DNA of 64,000 nucleotides from an uncultured bacterium (lineage in GTDB: Bacteria; Actinomycetota; Coriobacteriia; Coriobacteriales; Coriobacteriaceae): contig CAJMOF010000007.1 of NCBI GenBank assembly GCA_905215065.1, forward strand, positions 1-64,000, written 5' to 3'. The stretch's first letter is position 1, and each line of letters begins with the position of its first letter. A program made the translations under genes and the position numbers. Positions 1-9,182 of the stretch are shown piece by piece. Below the pieces are notes generated by a model that saw only the letters and a list, made by a program, of their open reading frames with translations, had not been told where the DNA came from and did not search any database.

Positions 1-16
1 ACGCGCATAAAGAAAG

Positions 17-48
17 CCTCCCATTTCTCATGTCCAAGAAATGGGAGG
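17..48 (-). terminator. Rho-independent terminator reading leftward
   Basis: A perfect 12-bp stem (CCTCCCATTTCT with AGAAATGGGAGG) closes an 8-nt loop. On the minus strand it is followed by a T-rich run (CTTTCTTT), while the plus-strand side has no T run, so it stops transcripts coming from the right. No convincing protein gene lies on the minus strand between here and 590. It may therefore end an unrecognised small RNA, or simply insulate the gene to the left of the window. Confidence 0.7.
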
Positions 49-153
49 CAGTTCAACTTCGTGCGGCGGGGGCTTTTTGTGCCGCGCCGATGCCCCGATA
101 TGGGCAAAACCAAGGCATGCTGCCCGCTGCGGATAGGTGGTGCACTTCCCAGC

Positions 154-386
154 GTGCATTTTTGGGAGTATTCAGCAAGCTCTGAAAAATGCATAACGTT
201 GTGAATGGGTCGTAGTGGCCCGCGGCGCCCATCGACAGCACTTGTGGGCGGGCTATCGATGGGCGGAGATGGCTGTCGCCGCGTTTTTGGTTTGCGCCGG
301 CCTGCAACACTGCTGCAACCACATCGTTATGTCGTTTGTGATGGGGCCGTTGGGGCCCACGGTGCTGAATACTCCGTTTTTTGCAC
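154..386. repeat. 233-bp element bounded by 24-bp inverted repeats
   Basis: The left arm (154-177) and right arm (363-386) are inverted copies. Both read TGCTGAATACTCC, then six unmatched bases, then TGCAC. Between them lies a second hairpin, CCCATCGACAGC (228-239) with GCTATCGATGGG (252-263). The stretch 1-595 has no gene I trust: a GTG-initiated 89-codon frame on the minus strand (53-322) overlaps the element but has no recognisable domain. The element could be a miniature transposable element, a pair of operator sites or a structured RNA. Confidence 0.5.
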
Positions 387-595
387 GGTCCAAGGTGGGG
401 TACCCTAGGATGAGAGAAATTGATACCTCATATTTATGCATATATCGATATTTCTATGCAAGATTTGGATTGTAAACCGTGCGCGTGCATAAAACCGGTG
501 TGGGGACGTCTGGAGTCGGCTCGGCTCCTGGGGCATTGCACGTGCAGAACGGTTAAAATCGGGACTCGGTCTTAGTTTTACTTGGAAGGATGCAT

Positions 596-1639
596 ATGGC
601 TTCTAATGTTGATGCTTCTCTAGAGGAGACGCTCTCCTATATTACTGACCAGTTGAAGGCGCTTACCTCGATTGCTTCGCCTACGGGCTATACCCGTGCG
701 GCGACTGATTATCTGATGGAGACCCTGCGCGATATGGGGTTTGGGCCCGAGCGTTCCAATAAGGGCAACGTGTTGGTTGAGCTTGGTGGCGAGGGTGGGC
801 CGCTCGTACTGGCGAGCCATGTCGATACCCTGGGCGCCATGGTGCGTTCCATCAAGGACAATGGTCGCTTGCGTCCCACGACGCTCGGCGGGCATCAGTG
901 GTCTACGGCCGATGGCGAGAACTGCACCGTTTACACGCGCGATGGCAAAGTCTTTACGGGTGTGGTCCTCAATACCGAGCCTTCGGCGCATGTGGCCGAT
1001 GAGCCGGTCAAGACCATCGAGAAGAACATGGAAATCCTGCTCGACGAGAACGTTGACAGCAAGGACGATGTGCTCGAGCTGGGTATTCAGACGGGCGACA
1101 TCATCGCTATGGATCCGCGTACCACGGTGACGGAGAGCGGCTACATCAAGAGCCGCTTCCTGGATGACAAGCTGTCGGCGTCGATTCTGCTGGGTCTGGC
1201 CCGTTCCGTTGCTGACGGCGAGGTGTCGCTTTCGCGCAAGGTGTCGCTGCTCTTTACCGTGTACGAGGAGGTCGGCCACGGCGGTGCCTTTGTGCCGGCC
1301 GACACGCGTGAGATGATCAGCGTGGACATGGGCTGCGTGGGTGACGACCTGGGCTGCACCGAGCGCATGGTTTCGATTTGCGCCAAGGATTCGGGCGGTC
1401 CGTACAACTACGACCTGGTAACCACGCTGTCCAACATCGCGCGCGAGCTGGAGCTCGATTACGCCATCGATGTGTACCCGCACTACGGCTCCGACGTCGA
1501 GGCCACGCTCTCGGCCGGCTACGACATTCGCCATGGTCTGATCGGCCCCGGCGTGTACGCGAGCCACAACTACGAGCGCAGCCACATCGACGGTGTGCGC
1601 AACACTTTCGAGCTGGTTCGCGCCTACGTCCAGCGCTAA
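596..1639 (+). CDS. M42 family metallopeptidase (glutamyl/deblocking aminopeptidase-like)
   Basis: A 347-residue cytosolic dimetal aminopeptidase, close to the usual M42 length. Visible metal and catalytic residues are the HVDT motif (His75, Asp77), Asp190 in the FLDD motif, the Glu pair 224-225 in YEEVGHGG, Asp244 in SVDMG and a C-terminal ASHNYERSH segment supplying the last histidine. M42 enzymes trim N-terminal residues from peptides, often as large tetrahedral oligomers. Two in-frame ATGs compete. I chose 596 because GGAAGGA (584-590) sits 5 nt upstream of it and overlaps the ATG at 590. A TAAAAT box at 554-559 is a plausible -10. The gene appears monocistronic, followed by a palindromic repeat. 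Substrate preference cannot be read from sequence. Confidence 0.9.
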   Translation: MASNVDASLEETLSYITDQLKALTSIASPTGYTRAATDYLMETLRDMGFGPERSNKGNVLVELGGEGGPLVLASHVDTLGAMVRSIKDNGRLRPTTLGGHQWSTADGENCTVYTRDGKVFTGVVLNTEPSAHVADEPVKTIEKNMEILLDENVDSKDDVLELGIQTGDIIAMDPRTTVTESGYIKSRFLDDKLSASILLGLARSVADGEVSLSRKVSLLFTVYEEVGHGGAFVPADTREMISVDMGCVGDDLGCTERMVSICAKDSGGPYNYDLVTTLSNIARELELDYAIDVYPHYGSDVEATLSAGYDIRHGLIGPGVYASHNYERSHIDGVRNTFELVRAYVQR

Positions 1640-1691
1640 CGATGCAGCGGCCTCGGCTGACACGGCAGTACCGACCGAGGCTGTCCTCTCT

Positions 1692-1760
1692 AACTTGCGG
1701 TGAAATAGGGACTGTTTGGCGGTTTTAAACGCTTAAACAGTCCCTATTTCACCGCAACTT
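1692..1760. repeat. Palindromic intergenic repeat, copy 1 (GCGGTGAAATAGGGACTG type)
   Basis: Arms of 26 bp (1692-1717 and 1735-1760) match with one mismatch around an 17-nt centre. It sits between the convergent M42 peptidase and mnmA genes and could fold as a terminator on either strand, although the T run is poor. A second diverged copy lies at 12850-12917, so this is a dispersed REP-like family rather than a one-off hairpin. Confidence 0.85.
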
Positions 1761-1775
1761 ATGAAGGGGATGGGG

Positions 1776-2876
1776 CTATTTGATGGCGCCGGTCACGGTG
1801 CCGCCGCCCAGGACGATGTCGCCGCGATAGACTACAACGGCTTGGCCGGGGGCGATGGCGCGCTGCGGCTCGTCAAAGGTCAGCAACATTTGCCCGTCTT
1901 CGCCGCACGTAAGGATCGCTGCCTGGTCTTTCTGTCGGTAGCGGTACTTGGCGCCCACGCGGATGCCGCCGGCATCCAGCTCGGCCTCCATGCGGTCGGC
2001 AGGGGCGCTCCAGATCCAGTCGTTGGCCGTGAGCGCCGTGGCCGTCAGGTCCTCGGCCTCGCCCAGATGCACGGTGTTGTTAGCGGCGTCGACGCCCGTC
2101 ACATACACAGGATGCGCCATCGCGACGCCCAGGCCTTTGCGCTGGCCGATGGTGTAGCGCAGCGCGCCGTTGTGGCGCCCGACCACGCTGCCGTCGCGCC
2201 ACACAATGTCGCCCGGTGCAGCGGGATGTCCGCAGCGGCGCTCGATATAGCCCGCGTAGTTACCGTCTGGAATAAAGCAGATGTCCTCGCTTTCGGCCTT
2301 CTGGGCGTTGGTAAAGCCCTGCTCGGCGGCTATGCGGCGCACGTCGCGCTCTTTGTCTAGGCCTGCCAGCGGAAAGATCGTGTGCGCCAGGCGCTCCTGC
2401 GTGAGCGAATACAAAAAGTAGCTTTGGTCCTTTTTAGGGTCCTCGCCGCGATGCAGCTGCCAGGTGCCGTCTGCCGCCTGGCTTGTTTTGGCGTAATGGC
2501 CCGTGGCGATGTAGTCGCAGCCCATGTCCAGCGCTGCATCGAGCAGCGCGCCAAACTTAATGTGGCGGTTGCAGATAATGCACGGATTGGGCGTCAGCCC
2601 CTCCTGGTAGGCGTTCATAAAACGCTCGACAACGTTGCGGTCGAAGGTTTGCTGCAAGTCGAGCACGTGATGGGGTATCCCCAGGCGCTCGGCGACGGCC
2701 TTTGCATCGGCGATGTCGTGGTCGACCTTACTCATGCCCGTGGCGGGATCGGGCGCGGGGCAGGTGAGGCGCATGGTGGCACCGACACATTCGTAACCCT
2801 GACTTTTGAGCAGATACGCGGTCACGCTGGAATCGACGCCGCCGCTCATGGCGACGAGCACGCGCTTGTTGTGCAT
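1776..2876 (-). CDS. mnmA: tRNA-specific 2-thiouridylase MnmA
   Basis: MnmA installs sulfur at position 2 of the wobble uridine in tRNAs for Lys, Glu and Gln, activating the uridine with ATP and taking persulfide sulfur from a cysteine desulfurase relay. The 366-residue protein has the usual length. The PP-loop SGGVDSS is at residues 11-17. The two catalytic cysteines are Cys99 in NPCIICN and Cys200 in ESEDICF, and the tRNA-binding and beta-barrel C-terminal regions are intact. The ATG at 2876 has AGGAGG-type sequence just upstream on the minus strand. It lies downstream of cysK on the same strand, but a strong terminator separates them, so the cysteine link is functional rather than a clear operon. 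Confidence 0.96.
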   Translation of the reverse strand: MHNKRVLVAMSGGVDSSVTAYLLKSQGYECVGATMRLTCPAPDPATGMSKVDHDIADAKAVAERLGIPHHVLDLQQTFDRNVVERFMNAYQEGLTPNPCIICNRHIKFGALLDAALDMGCDYIATGHYAKTSQAADGTWQLHRGEDPKKDQSYFLYSLTQERLAHTIFPLAGLDKERDVRRIAAEQGFTNAQKAESEDICFIPDGNYAGYIERRCGHPAAPGDIVWRDGSVVGRHNGALRYTIGQRKGLGVAMAHPVYVTGVDAANNTVHLGEAEDLTATALTANDWIWSAPADRMEAELDAGGIRVGAKYRYRQKDQAAILTCGEDGQMLLTFDEPQRAIAPGQAVVVYRGDIVLGGGTVTGAIK

Positions 2877-2904
2877 GAGGAGGTTCTCCTTGGTGGCATG
2901 TGGC

Positions 2905-2944
2905 CAAAAAAGAAAAGCGGCGCGGGAGGCTGGTTCCGCGCCGC
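2905..2944 (-). terminator. Rho-independent terminator after cysK
   Basis: On the minus strand a 9-bp GC stem (GCGGCGCGG with CCGCGCCGC, 2917-2944) is followed by TTTTCTTTTTTGG. It lies about 110 nt beyond the cysK stop and just upstream of mnmA. The remaining bases to 3057 contain nothing recognisable. Confidence 0.85.
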
Positions 2945-3057
2945 AGACATTGTAGCAAGTTCGGACGTCTCGTGGGGCATCCTGTTGGGATGAGGTCAGA
3001 CTGCCAGAAGAGAGGGGAGACCGGCGTGCCTTGGACTCGTTCTAAGAACGAGAAGCT

Positions 3058-3996
<939 letters not shown>

Positions 3997-4247
3997 GGTG
4001 AACCTCCAAAGTGTTCAAATGACTGGATACCGTGTGGTTTTACGGTGTGTAGCAGCGAAACCCACAAACCTTATAGGTTGTTCGTTTTGCTGTTGGCAAG
4101 CATAGTAGACAGTAAAGCCTAGTAACGCAATAGGAAATAGAAGATTATTACGAGTCGATTAACCATCTTGACGGGAATGGGTATTTTCAAAACCAATTTT
4201 TCGGCTAGAATTTCTACGAATTAAAAGACCGAAAGGCAGCTATATAT
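3997..4247. promoter_or_regulatory. Divergent promoter region between cysK and the Rrf2 regulator
   Basis: This 251-bp stretch is clearly AT-richer than its surroundings. It contains a short palindrome AACCTTATAGGTT at about 4069-4081. A TAGAAT box at 4206-4211 could be the -10 of the rightward gene, with TTTTCA at 4185-4190 as a weak -35. No ORF is present. Autoregulation and cysK control by the Rrf2 protein at sites here is inference from the divergent arrangement. Confidence 0.5.
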
Positions 4248-4676
4248 ATGTTGGTTTCCACAAAGGGCAGATATGCCCTGCGCGTTATGGTCGACTTGGC
4301 CGAGCATCAGGCGGCCGGTCGCATCCCGCTCAAAGAGATCGCGGCGCGCCAGGGGATTTCGGAGAAGTACCTCGAGAATATTCTGGCTACGCTCGTGCGC
4401 GCCAATATGCTCTCGGGCATGCGCGGCAAGGGCGGCGGCTATGTGCTCACGCGCCCGCCCGAGCAGTACACGGTGGGCGAGATCTTGCGCCTGACCGAGG
4501 GCAGCCTGGCGCCGGTCGCCTGCCTGGATGGCGACTGCAAGGGTTGTTCGCGCTCTGACGAGTGCCCCACGCTCGACGTGTGGAAGAACCTGGACAAGCT
4601 CATCAACGACTACCTCGACGGTGTGACGCTTGATCAACTTGTCGCTCCCAACGAAGGCTACGACTACGTGATCTAG
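4248..4676 (+). CDS. Rrf2 family transcriptional regulator with IscR-like cysteine cluster
   Basis: A 142-residue winged-helix DNA-binding protein. The N terminus MLVSTKGRYALRVMVDLAE and the KYLENIL recognition-helix region are typical of Rrf2. Four cysteines, Cys92, Cys97, Cys100 and Cys106, fall where IscR and NsrR bind an Fe-S cluster, so this is probably a redox or iron-sulfur sensor rather than a cluster-free CymR. It is divergent from cysK, which points to control of cysteine or Fe-S supply. The ribosome site is weak (GAAAGG about 11 nt before the ATG). The downstream bidirectional terminator at 4745-4775 ends the transcript. Confidence 0.88.
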   Translation: MLVSTKGRYALRVMVDLAEHQAAGRIPLKEIAARQGISEKYLENILATLVRANMLSGMRGKGGGYVLTRPPEQYTVGEILRLTEGSLAPVACLDGDCKGCSRSDECPTLDVWKNLDKLINDYLDGVTLDQLVAPNEGYDYVI

Positions 4677-4681
4677 CCCAC

Positions 4682-4712
4682 CTGCCATTTGGGGACGGGG
4701 TGGAAATGGCAG
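4682..4712. repeat. Short inverted repeat with GGGGACGGGG core
   Basis: CTGCCATTT (4682-4690) is inverted at AAATGGCAG (4704-4712) around a core containing TTTGGGGACGGGG. The core resembles the TGGGGAC tandem copies near 61955-62004. It lies between the Rrf2 stop and the terminator and is probably a degenerate intergenic repeat. Confidence 0.5.
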
Positions 4713-4744
4713 ATTCTCTCGCCCTTTGAGACTTGGCAAATAAG

Positions 4745-4775
4745 AAGGCCGCCCATTTTTGCGATGGGCGGCCTT
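4745..4775. terminator. Bidirectional Rho-independent terminator
   Basis: A perfect 12-bp stem (AAGGCCGCCCAT with ATGGGCGGCCTT) with a 7-nt loop is followed by CGTTTT on the plus strand and by TTATTT on the minus strand. It separates the convergent Rrf2 and holin-like genes and can serve both. Confidence 0.88.
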
Positions 4776-4816
4776 CGTTTTGGGCTGTTGAGACGGGCGC
4801 GGCCGGAATGGCCGTT

Positions 4817-5182
4817 TTAGCCCTCGGCGATGCTGTCGAGGATGCTGCGCATGATGGACACCAGGATGCTGCCCATAAAGGCCGATCCAAAGCTGGCGAT
4901 GGAGATACCCGCGCCCAGCAGATTGACCGACAGATAGCTGGCCAGCTCGAGCATAAAGCTGTTGACTACGAGCTGAAAAATACCCAGCGTAATGATCGTG
5001 AGCGGCAGCGAGATAACCGTCAGGAACGGCTTGACGAGCGAATCGACGATGTTCAGGAACAGTCCCACGAAGGCGAAACAGACCCAGGCCTCGGCAAAAC
5101 CGAAGGGCTGGATGCCGGGGACGAGGAACGTGGCAATCGCGATGGCGATCGAGGTAAAGAGCCAGTTAAGCATAAAGCGCAT
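4817..5182 (-). CDS. Phage holin family 4-like membrane protein (PF04020 type)
   Basis: A 121-residue integral membrane protein with about four hydrophobic segments and no long soluble part. The pattern, including GLFLNIVDSLVKPFLTVISLPLTIITLGIF, matches the widespread chromosomal family nominally called phage_holin_4 superfamily 2. These proteins are not demonstrably phage lysis proteins, and no phage genes lie nearby, so the name should not be read as function. It is monocistronic and shares a terminator with the convergent Rrf2 gene. Its start has AGAAAGGATT upstream on the minus strand, giving a good ribosome site. Confidence 0.8.
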   Translation of the reverse strand: MRFMLNWLFTSIAIAIATFLVPGIQPFGFAEAWVCFAFVGLFLNIVDSLVKPFLTVISLPLTIITLGIFQLVVNSFMLELASYLSVNLLGAGISIASFGSAFMGSILVSIMRSILDSIAEG

Positions 5183-5506
5183 GGTGTGAATCCTTTCTTG
5201 CGCAGGGTGCGTCGGTGTCGCGTGAAGCGGTTTGCTGCGGCAGCTTGGACGGCCGCTCGGGTGTACCGCCTTGTTCGGCCGCCCATTGTCTCAGATATTC
5301 GTGGAGCTTACGTGCGCATTCGGTTTCAAAACGGCGTTCGTCCTAGAAAACGCGCCGCTGGCAGAGAGTTTTGTCGCTTTAGTTTGGTGGTGTGCTAAAC
5401 TGCTACGGGCAAAAGCCACAGGCGTTGCCCTATTGCATAGAACGGGCGAACGATGCCCGATGTCAGTATCAACTTCGATGCCTTTTGGCGGGTTTGGCGG
5501 TGATCG
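5183..5506. other. 324-bp intergenic region without a recognised gene
   Basis: No convincing ORF on either strand. A loose promoter candidate for the rightward gene, TTGTCG at 5371-5376 with TAAACT at 5396-5401, has a 19-nt spacer, longer than ideal. Confidence 0.4.
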
Positions 5507-5806
5507 ATGAATATCGAGAACATGTTTGACAAGCCTGATGTCAAGCAGCTGGTCCACGCATTTAGTCTTTTGGATGACGAGAAGGATATCCAAGCGTTTT
5601 TGACCGATATCTGCACGCCGCGCGAGATCTGCGATCTTTCGCAACGTCTGCAGGTTGCGCGTTATCTGGATGAGGGCGAGCCTTATGTTGAGGTTCAGGC
5701 CCGCACCGGCGCTTCGTCCACTACGGTGAGCCGCGTTTCAAAGGCACTCAACGGCGAGTACGGCGGCTATCGCAAGATCCTCATCAAGCTGGAGGATGGC
5801 GAGTAG
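5507..5806 (+). CDS. YerC/YecD family TrpR-like DNA-binding protein
   Basis: A 99-residue protein of the Trp-repressor superfamily. The helix-turn-helix region reads TPREICDLSQRLQVARYLDEG then VQARTGASSTTVSRVSKAL, the characteristic YerC/YecD arrangement. Known members are small dimeric regulators, but their targets are poorly defined in most species. The ATG at 5507 follows a weak GGTGA ribosome site. A strong terminator at 5834-5858 ends the gene 28 nt after its stop, so it is monocistronic and probably not co-transcribed with the helicase-nuclease pair downstream. Confidence 0.88.
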   Translation: MNIENMFDKPDVKQLVHAFSLLDDEKDIQAFLTDICTPREICDLSQRLQVARYLDEGEPYVEVQARTGASSTTVSRVSKALNGEYGGYRKILIKLEDGE

Positions 5807-5833
5807 GCCAGCGACAACAATGAATTACGAAGA

Positions 5834-5858
5834 ACCGTCCCTCCGGGGGCGGTTTTTT
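5834..5858 (+). terminator. Rho-independent terminator of the YerC-like gene
   Basis: ACCGTCCC pairs with GGGGGCGGT (one G-T pair) around a 3-nt loop, followed immediately by T6. The T run is shared with the first bases of the long palindrome that follows. Confidence 0.9.
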
Positions 5859-5944
5859 GATCCCTTGGAGACGGAGGAAAACGGATCACTGGGCTAGACT
5901 GACCTCCTCGGTGATCCATTTTCCTCCGTCTCCAAGGGATCAAA
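5856..5944. repeat. 89-bp near-perfect palindrome
   Basis: Two arms of about 37 bp, one starting TTTGATCCCTTGGAGACGG and its inverse ending CCAAGGGATCAAA, differ at only two or three positions and flank a short loop around 5894-5906. It abuts the terminator of the preceding gene. Such a long cruciform-forming sequence is unlikely to be only a terminator, and it looks like an intergenic repeat element of a type distinct from the GCGGTGAAAT family. Confidence 0.88.
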
Positions 5945-6026
5945 TCTGTTGGCGTGGGGCAAATCTGTCCGCGCGGGCGGGTAGGATGGAGGCATTGAAT
6001 ATTGCGAACGGTTTGAGTGGAGGACC

Positions 6027-9000
6027 ATGCCTGTTCGAATCTATACCACCAACGCCGGCGCGGATTTGAGCGATGCCGAGGCGGCGCTGCTGAGCGACCT
6101 TGTTGCCCGCCATGGACGTGCCGTTTTGCTGGCGCCTACGTTTGCCGAGCTCGATCTGTGCCGTCACGATGCCGCTGCGTCCGGCGCTTCCCTGGGTGTT
6201 GACTACAAGACCCCTTCGTCGTGGCTCCGTTCGTTGTGGGAGCTTTTGGGCGATGGCCGCAGCTTTGTGGACAACCTGCAGCGCCAGATGTTGTTTTCGG
6301 ATATGATTGCCCGCCGCGACGATGCCGACCTGCAGCCGCTTTCGTGCAGTCAGGGCACGGTGCGCATGCTCGCGCGCATGGCCCGCGATGTGCTGCCGGG
6401 TGTGGCGGGGACGACGGCCGAGCGCCGCTGCGGCGACGTTTGCCAGCCCGATCCCAAGAGCGACGCCGAGGCTCGCGTGTTTGAACTTTTGTGCGCCTAT
6501 GCGCGCGGTTTGGACCGTCGAGATATGGTCGAGCCCTGCGAGGCGGCTGACATTATGGCCGGCGCTTTGGCCGACAACCTGCCGGGGTGCGCCCGCGCCG
6601 TTTGCGTGCGCGGTATCACGTCGTTTACGCACGGCCTGCTCGAGTTACTGTCTGCCGTGGCGAACAATGGGGGAGAGGTCGTCGTGCTGCTTGCCCGCGA
6701 GCAGGCGGCGATGCGCGAGGACCTGGCTGCCGCCTTTGATGCCCGCGGTGTGCTGTTTGAGGCCGCGCCGCTGGGGGAGGGTGCCACCGCGCCCCAGATT
6801 GCCTCCAAGTCCGCCGCTCAGCCTACCTTTGTAGAGGTTGCCGGCCCTCACGCCCGCGCCCGCGCTTATGTGGATGCTCTTGAGAACCTGGTCGCGGCAT
6901 GTGATGAGTCCGTGTCGCGCGACGGCGCCGCGACAAACTCCGACCCCACGCGCGTGCTCGTGGTTTCCGCCCGGGCACCCCAGCTGTTCGGCGAACTCGC
7001 TGCCCGTTTGGCGGCGCGTCACATTGCGGCCGAGACGACTGAGTTCACGGCGTTTTCCCAATCCATTGCGGGCAGGCAGTTCACGGCGCTCGCCAACCTG
7101 ATCGAGCGTATGAAGGCCGCCGACGAAGGGGCAGCTTCTAAGACTGAGTGGTGGCCCGCGCCGGAGCTTACCGACTGGATTTACAGTCCGCTTTCGGGCG
7201 CTGATGCCGTCAATGCCCGTACCTTCGATAAGAATATGCGTCTCTCGCGCAGCAAGACTACCGCGGGCGTTAAGAGCCTGCTGCAGAGCGTCCAAGGCCA
7301 GGTGAGGGGCGCGCGCAAGGCGGCGAGCGACGAGAACTGGTTTAAGAACGTGCCGTGCGTGGTCTCGGACGTGTTCCAGGCGCTGTGGCGTGACAAGCCC
7401 GTGACGGCGCTCAAGGCCATGCTTGCCGTTGCCGAGGCACTGCCCGATCGCGCGCTTGGTGGTCTCGACGCCCAGGCCCGTCGCCAGGCGGAGGTGGCCC
7501 TGCTGCGCCGCGCGATCGACATCCTTATGAACGATGCTCGCGCGCTCGACGTGTCGCAGGCCGCGACCGTGCCCGTGCTCGATGGCATTCGCACCAAGGT
7601 GGACAAGCGTAGCACCGCCTACGATTACGAGACCTACGAGGTTGACCGTGCGCCACGTGCCCAGGTTCGCTTTACTTCGCTTGCCGATGCGGCGGCCCTG
7701 CGCTCCGATAGCTACGATGCCGTGCTGTTTGCCGACGTCGACCTGGACAGTTATCCGCTCTCACATGAGGAGGGCCCGCTGGCAACGCTGACGGCGAGCC
7801 TCGGTCGCGAGGGCGTGACGCTTGAGCCTGCGGCCTTGCTGCGCGCACGCTTTGGCCGCGCGATACAAGCGTCGCGTGGTCCGGTTACGCTCGCCCGTGT
7901 GACCCACGATCGTCAGGCGCGCGAGTGCTATCCGGCGGCCGTGTGGACCGAGTTGCGGGCGCATGCCGAGGCCGCTAACGATGCTAAGGCCGCTGACGCC
8001 GACAAGGCCGCTGACGACGCTAAGGCCGTTGGCGCCGACAAGGCGAAGTGTGTGGGTGAGGGCGATATCGTAAGGGACTTCGATCCCGCGGCAGGCGAAG
8101 GTCTTAGGCGCGAGCGCGTGACCTGCGAAGCTCCTCAGCACCTGAGCGATGAAGCCATTCCGTATTTGGTCCTGCGTCGTCGCGATGGCGAGGGCGAGGA
8201 TGCGCCGCTGGTGCCGCGCCTGACGTCTGCCTCGCAGATCGAGGCCTATTCGACCTGCCCGCTATGCTGGTTCGTCTCGTATCGCGTCAAACCCCAGTCG
8301 ATCGACGCTGGCTTTGGCAATATGGAGAAGGGCAACTTTGTCCACGACGTGCTGGAACACTTGCATGCCCGTCTGCCCCAGGAGGGCATGGAGCGCGTGA
8401 CACCCATGAATCTGCCACGCGCGAAGGAGCTGCTGCGCGAGGTCTTTGACGAGACCTTGGCCGAGCATGCGGGCAAGCGCGGTACCGAGGGCCCGCTCGT
8501 GCCGCTCTCCCCGGTGGAGGAGCGCCAGGTGGCCGAGATTTTGCCGCAGCTGGAGGGCGTGCTTGCCTACGAGTCCGAGGCGCTCGCGCCCTTCGCGCCG
8601 CGCTACCTGGAGTTTGCGTTCAACGAGCTCCAGGTCGAGTATGCCGGTTGGCCGCTTGGCGGGCGCATCGACCGCGTTGATGTGGATGTCGAGAATCGCG
8701 CCGTGGTAATCGACTATAAGCATCGTTCGGGTGTCGAGGAGTTTAAACTCGCCGACCCCACGGTGCGCGACGAGGAGTCGGGCGAGGCCCCCATCGACGA
8801 CCCGCGCTGGCTGCCGCCCCATACCCAGACGCTCATCTACGCACGGGCCATGCGTCGGGCGCTGGGCCTAGATACCCGTGCTGCGCTCTATTTTTCGACC
8901 AAGGGTGGCAAGCCCGCGCTGCGCGGTGCGGCGAGCGCCGAGTTGCTTGAGGAAGAGCGTGGTGACGGCCGCATCCCGGGGCTTAAGAAGGGCTTTCCCG

Positions 9001-9179
9001 GCGAGGGCGGCAGCATGGACTTCGATGCGCTGCTCGATCGAGTGGAGACCGGCATTGCCGAGCGTCTGCGCGAGCTCGAGGCAGGCAACGTTGCCGCCGT
9101 CGACCCGACGTCGGCTCAGGCCGCGCATGCGCGCTGCTCGTATAACCACGAAGGAACGTTTGTAAGGAGGGACGTGTAG
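6027..9179 (+). CDS. addB: AddB/RexB-like nuclease subunit of a helicase-nuclease
   Basis: A 1050-residue protein, probably the partner of the AddA-like helicase 3 bp downstream, acting in double-strand break processing ahead of RecA. The N-terminal two thirds resemble an inactivated UvrD-type helicase with no Walker A motif, as in AddB. The C terminus is a PD-(D/E)XK nuclease: LGGRIDRVDVD at about 877-887 and VVIDYKHRSG at about 892-901. AddB normally holds a 4Fe-4S cluster with four cysteines. Here I see STCPLC before the nuclease but only one cysteine in the C-terminal tail, so the cluster may be absent or altered. A low-complexity linker of repeated Ala-Lys-Asp units sits at about 650-675. 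The gene starts 83 bp after the 89-bp palindrome, with GTGGAGGACC before the ATG. Confidence 0.82.
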   Translation: MPVRIYTTNAGADLSDAEAALLSDLVARHGRAVLLAPTFAELDLCRHDAAASGASLGVDYKTPSSWLRSLWELLGDGRSFVDNLQRQMLFSDMIARRDDADLQPLSCSQGTVRMLARMARDVLPGVAGTTAERRCGDVCQPDPKSDAEARVFELLCAYARGLDRRDMVEPCEAADIMAGALADNLPGCARAVCVRGITSFTHGLLELLSAVANNGGEVVVLLAREQAAMREDLAAAFDARGVLFEAAPLGEGATAPQIASKSAAQPTFVEVAGPHARARAYVDALENLVAACDESVSRDGAATNSDPTRVLVVSARAPQLFGELAARLAARHIAAETTEFTAFSQSIAGRQFTALANLIERMKAADEGAASKTEWWPAPELTDWIYSPLSGADAVNARTFDKNMRLSRSKTTAGVKSLLQSVQGQVRGARKAASDENWFKNVPCVVSDVFQALWRDKPVTALKAMLAVAEALPDRALGGLDAQARRQAEVALLRRAIDILMNDARALDVSQAATVPVLDGIRTKVDKRSTAYDYETYEVDRAPRAQVRFTSLADAAALRSDSYDAVLFADVDLDSYPLSHEEGPLATLTASLGREGVTLEPAALLRARFGRAIQASRGPVTLARVTHDRQARECYPAAVWTELRAHAEAANDAKAADADKAADDAKAVGADKAKCVGEGDIVRDFDPAAGEGLRRERVTCEAPQHLSDEAIPYLVLRRRDGEGEDAPLVPRLTSASQIEAYSTCPLCWFVSYRVKPQSIDAGFGNMEKGNFVHDVLEHLHARLPQEGMERVTPMNLPRAKELLREVFDETLAEHAGKRGTEGPLVPLSPVEERQVAEILPQLEGVLAYESEALAPFAPRYLEFAFNELQVEYAGWPLGGRIDRVDVDVENRAVVIDYKHRSGVEEFKLADPTVRDEESGEAPIDDPRWLPPHTQTLIYARAMRRALGLDTRAALYFSTKGGKPALRGAASAELLEEERGDGRIPGLKKGFPGEGGSMDFDALLDRVETGIAERLRELEAGNVAAVDPTSAQAAHARCSYNHEGTFVRRDV

Positions 9180-9182
9180 ACC

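Noticed and set aside
53..322. 89-codon minus-strand frame ending at the first terminator
   Set aside because: GTG start without ribosome site, no recognisable domain, and it crosses an inverted-repeat element; kept only as a possible transcript.
620..1663. Long minus-strand open frame opposite the M42 peptidase
   Set aside because: Low-complexity His/Arg/Ala translation with no family resemblance; a GC-rich antisense shadow of the real gene.
4817..5182. Prophage remnant suggested by the holin-family protein
   Set aside because: The family is mostly chromosomal and no other phage gene, integrase or attachment site is nearby.
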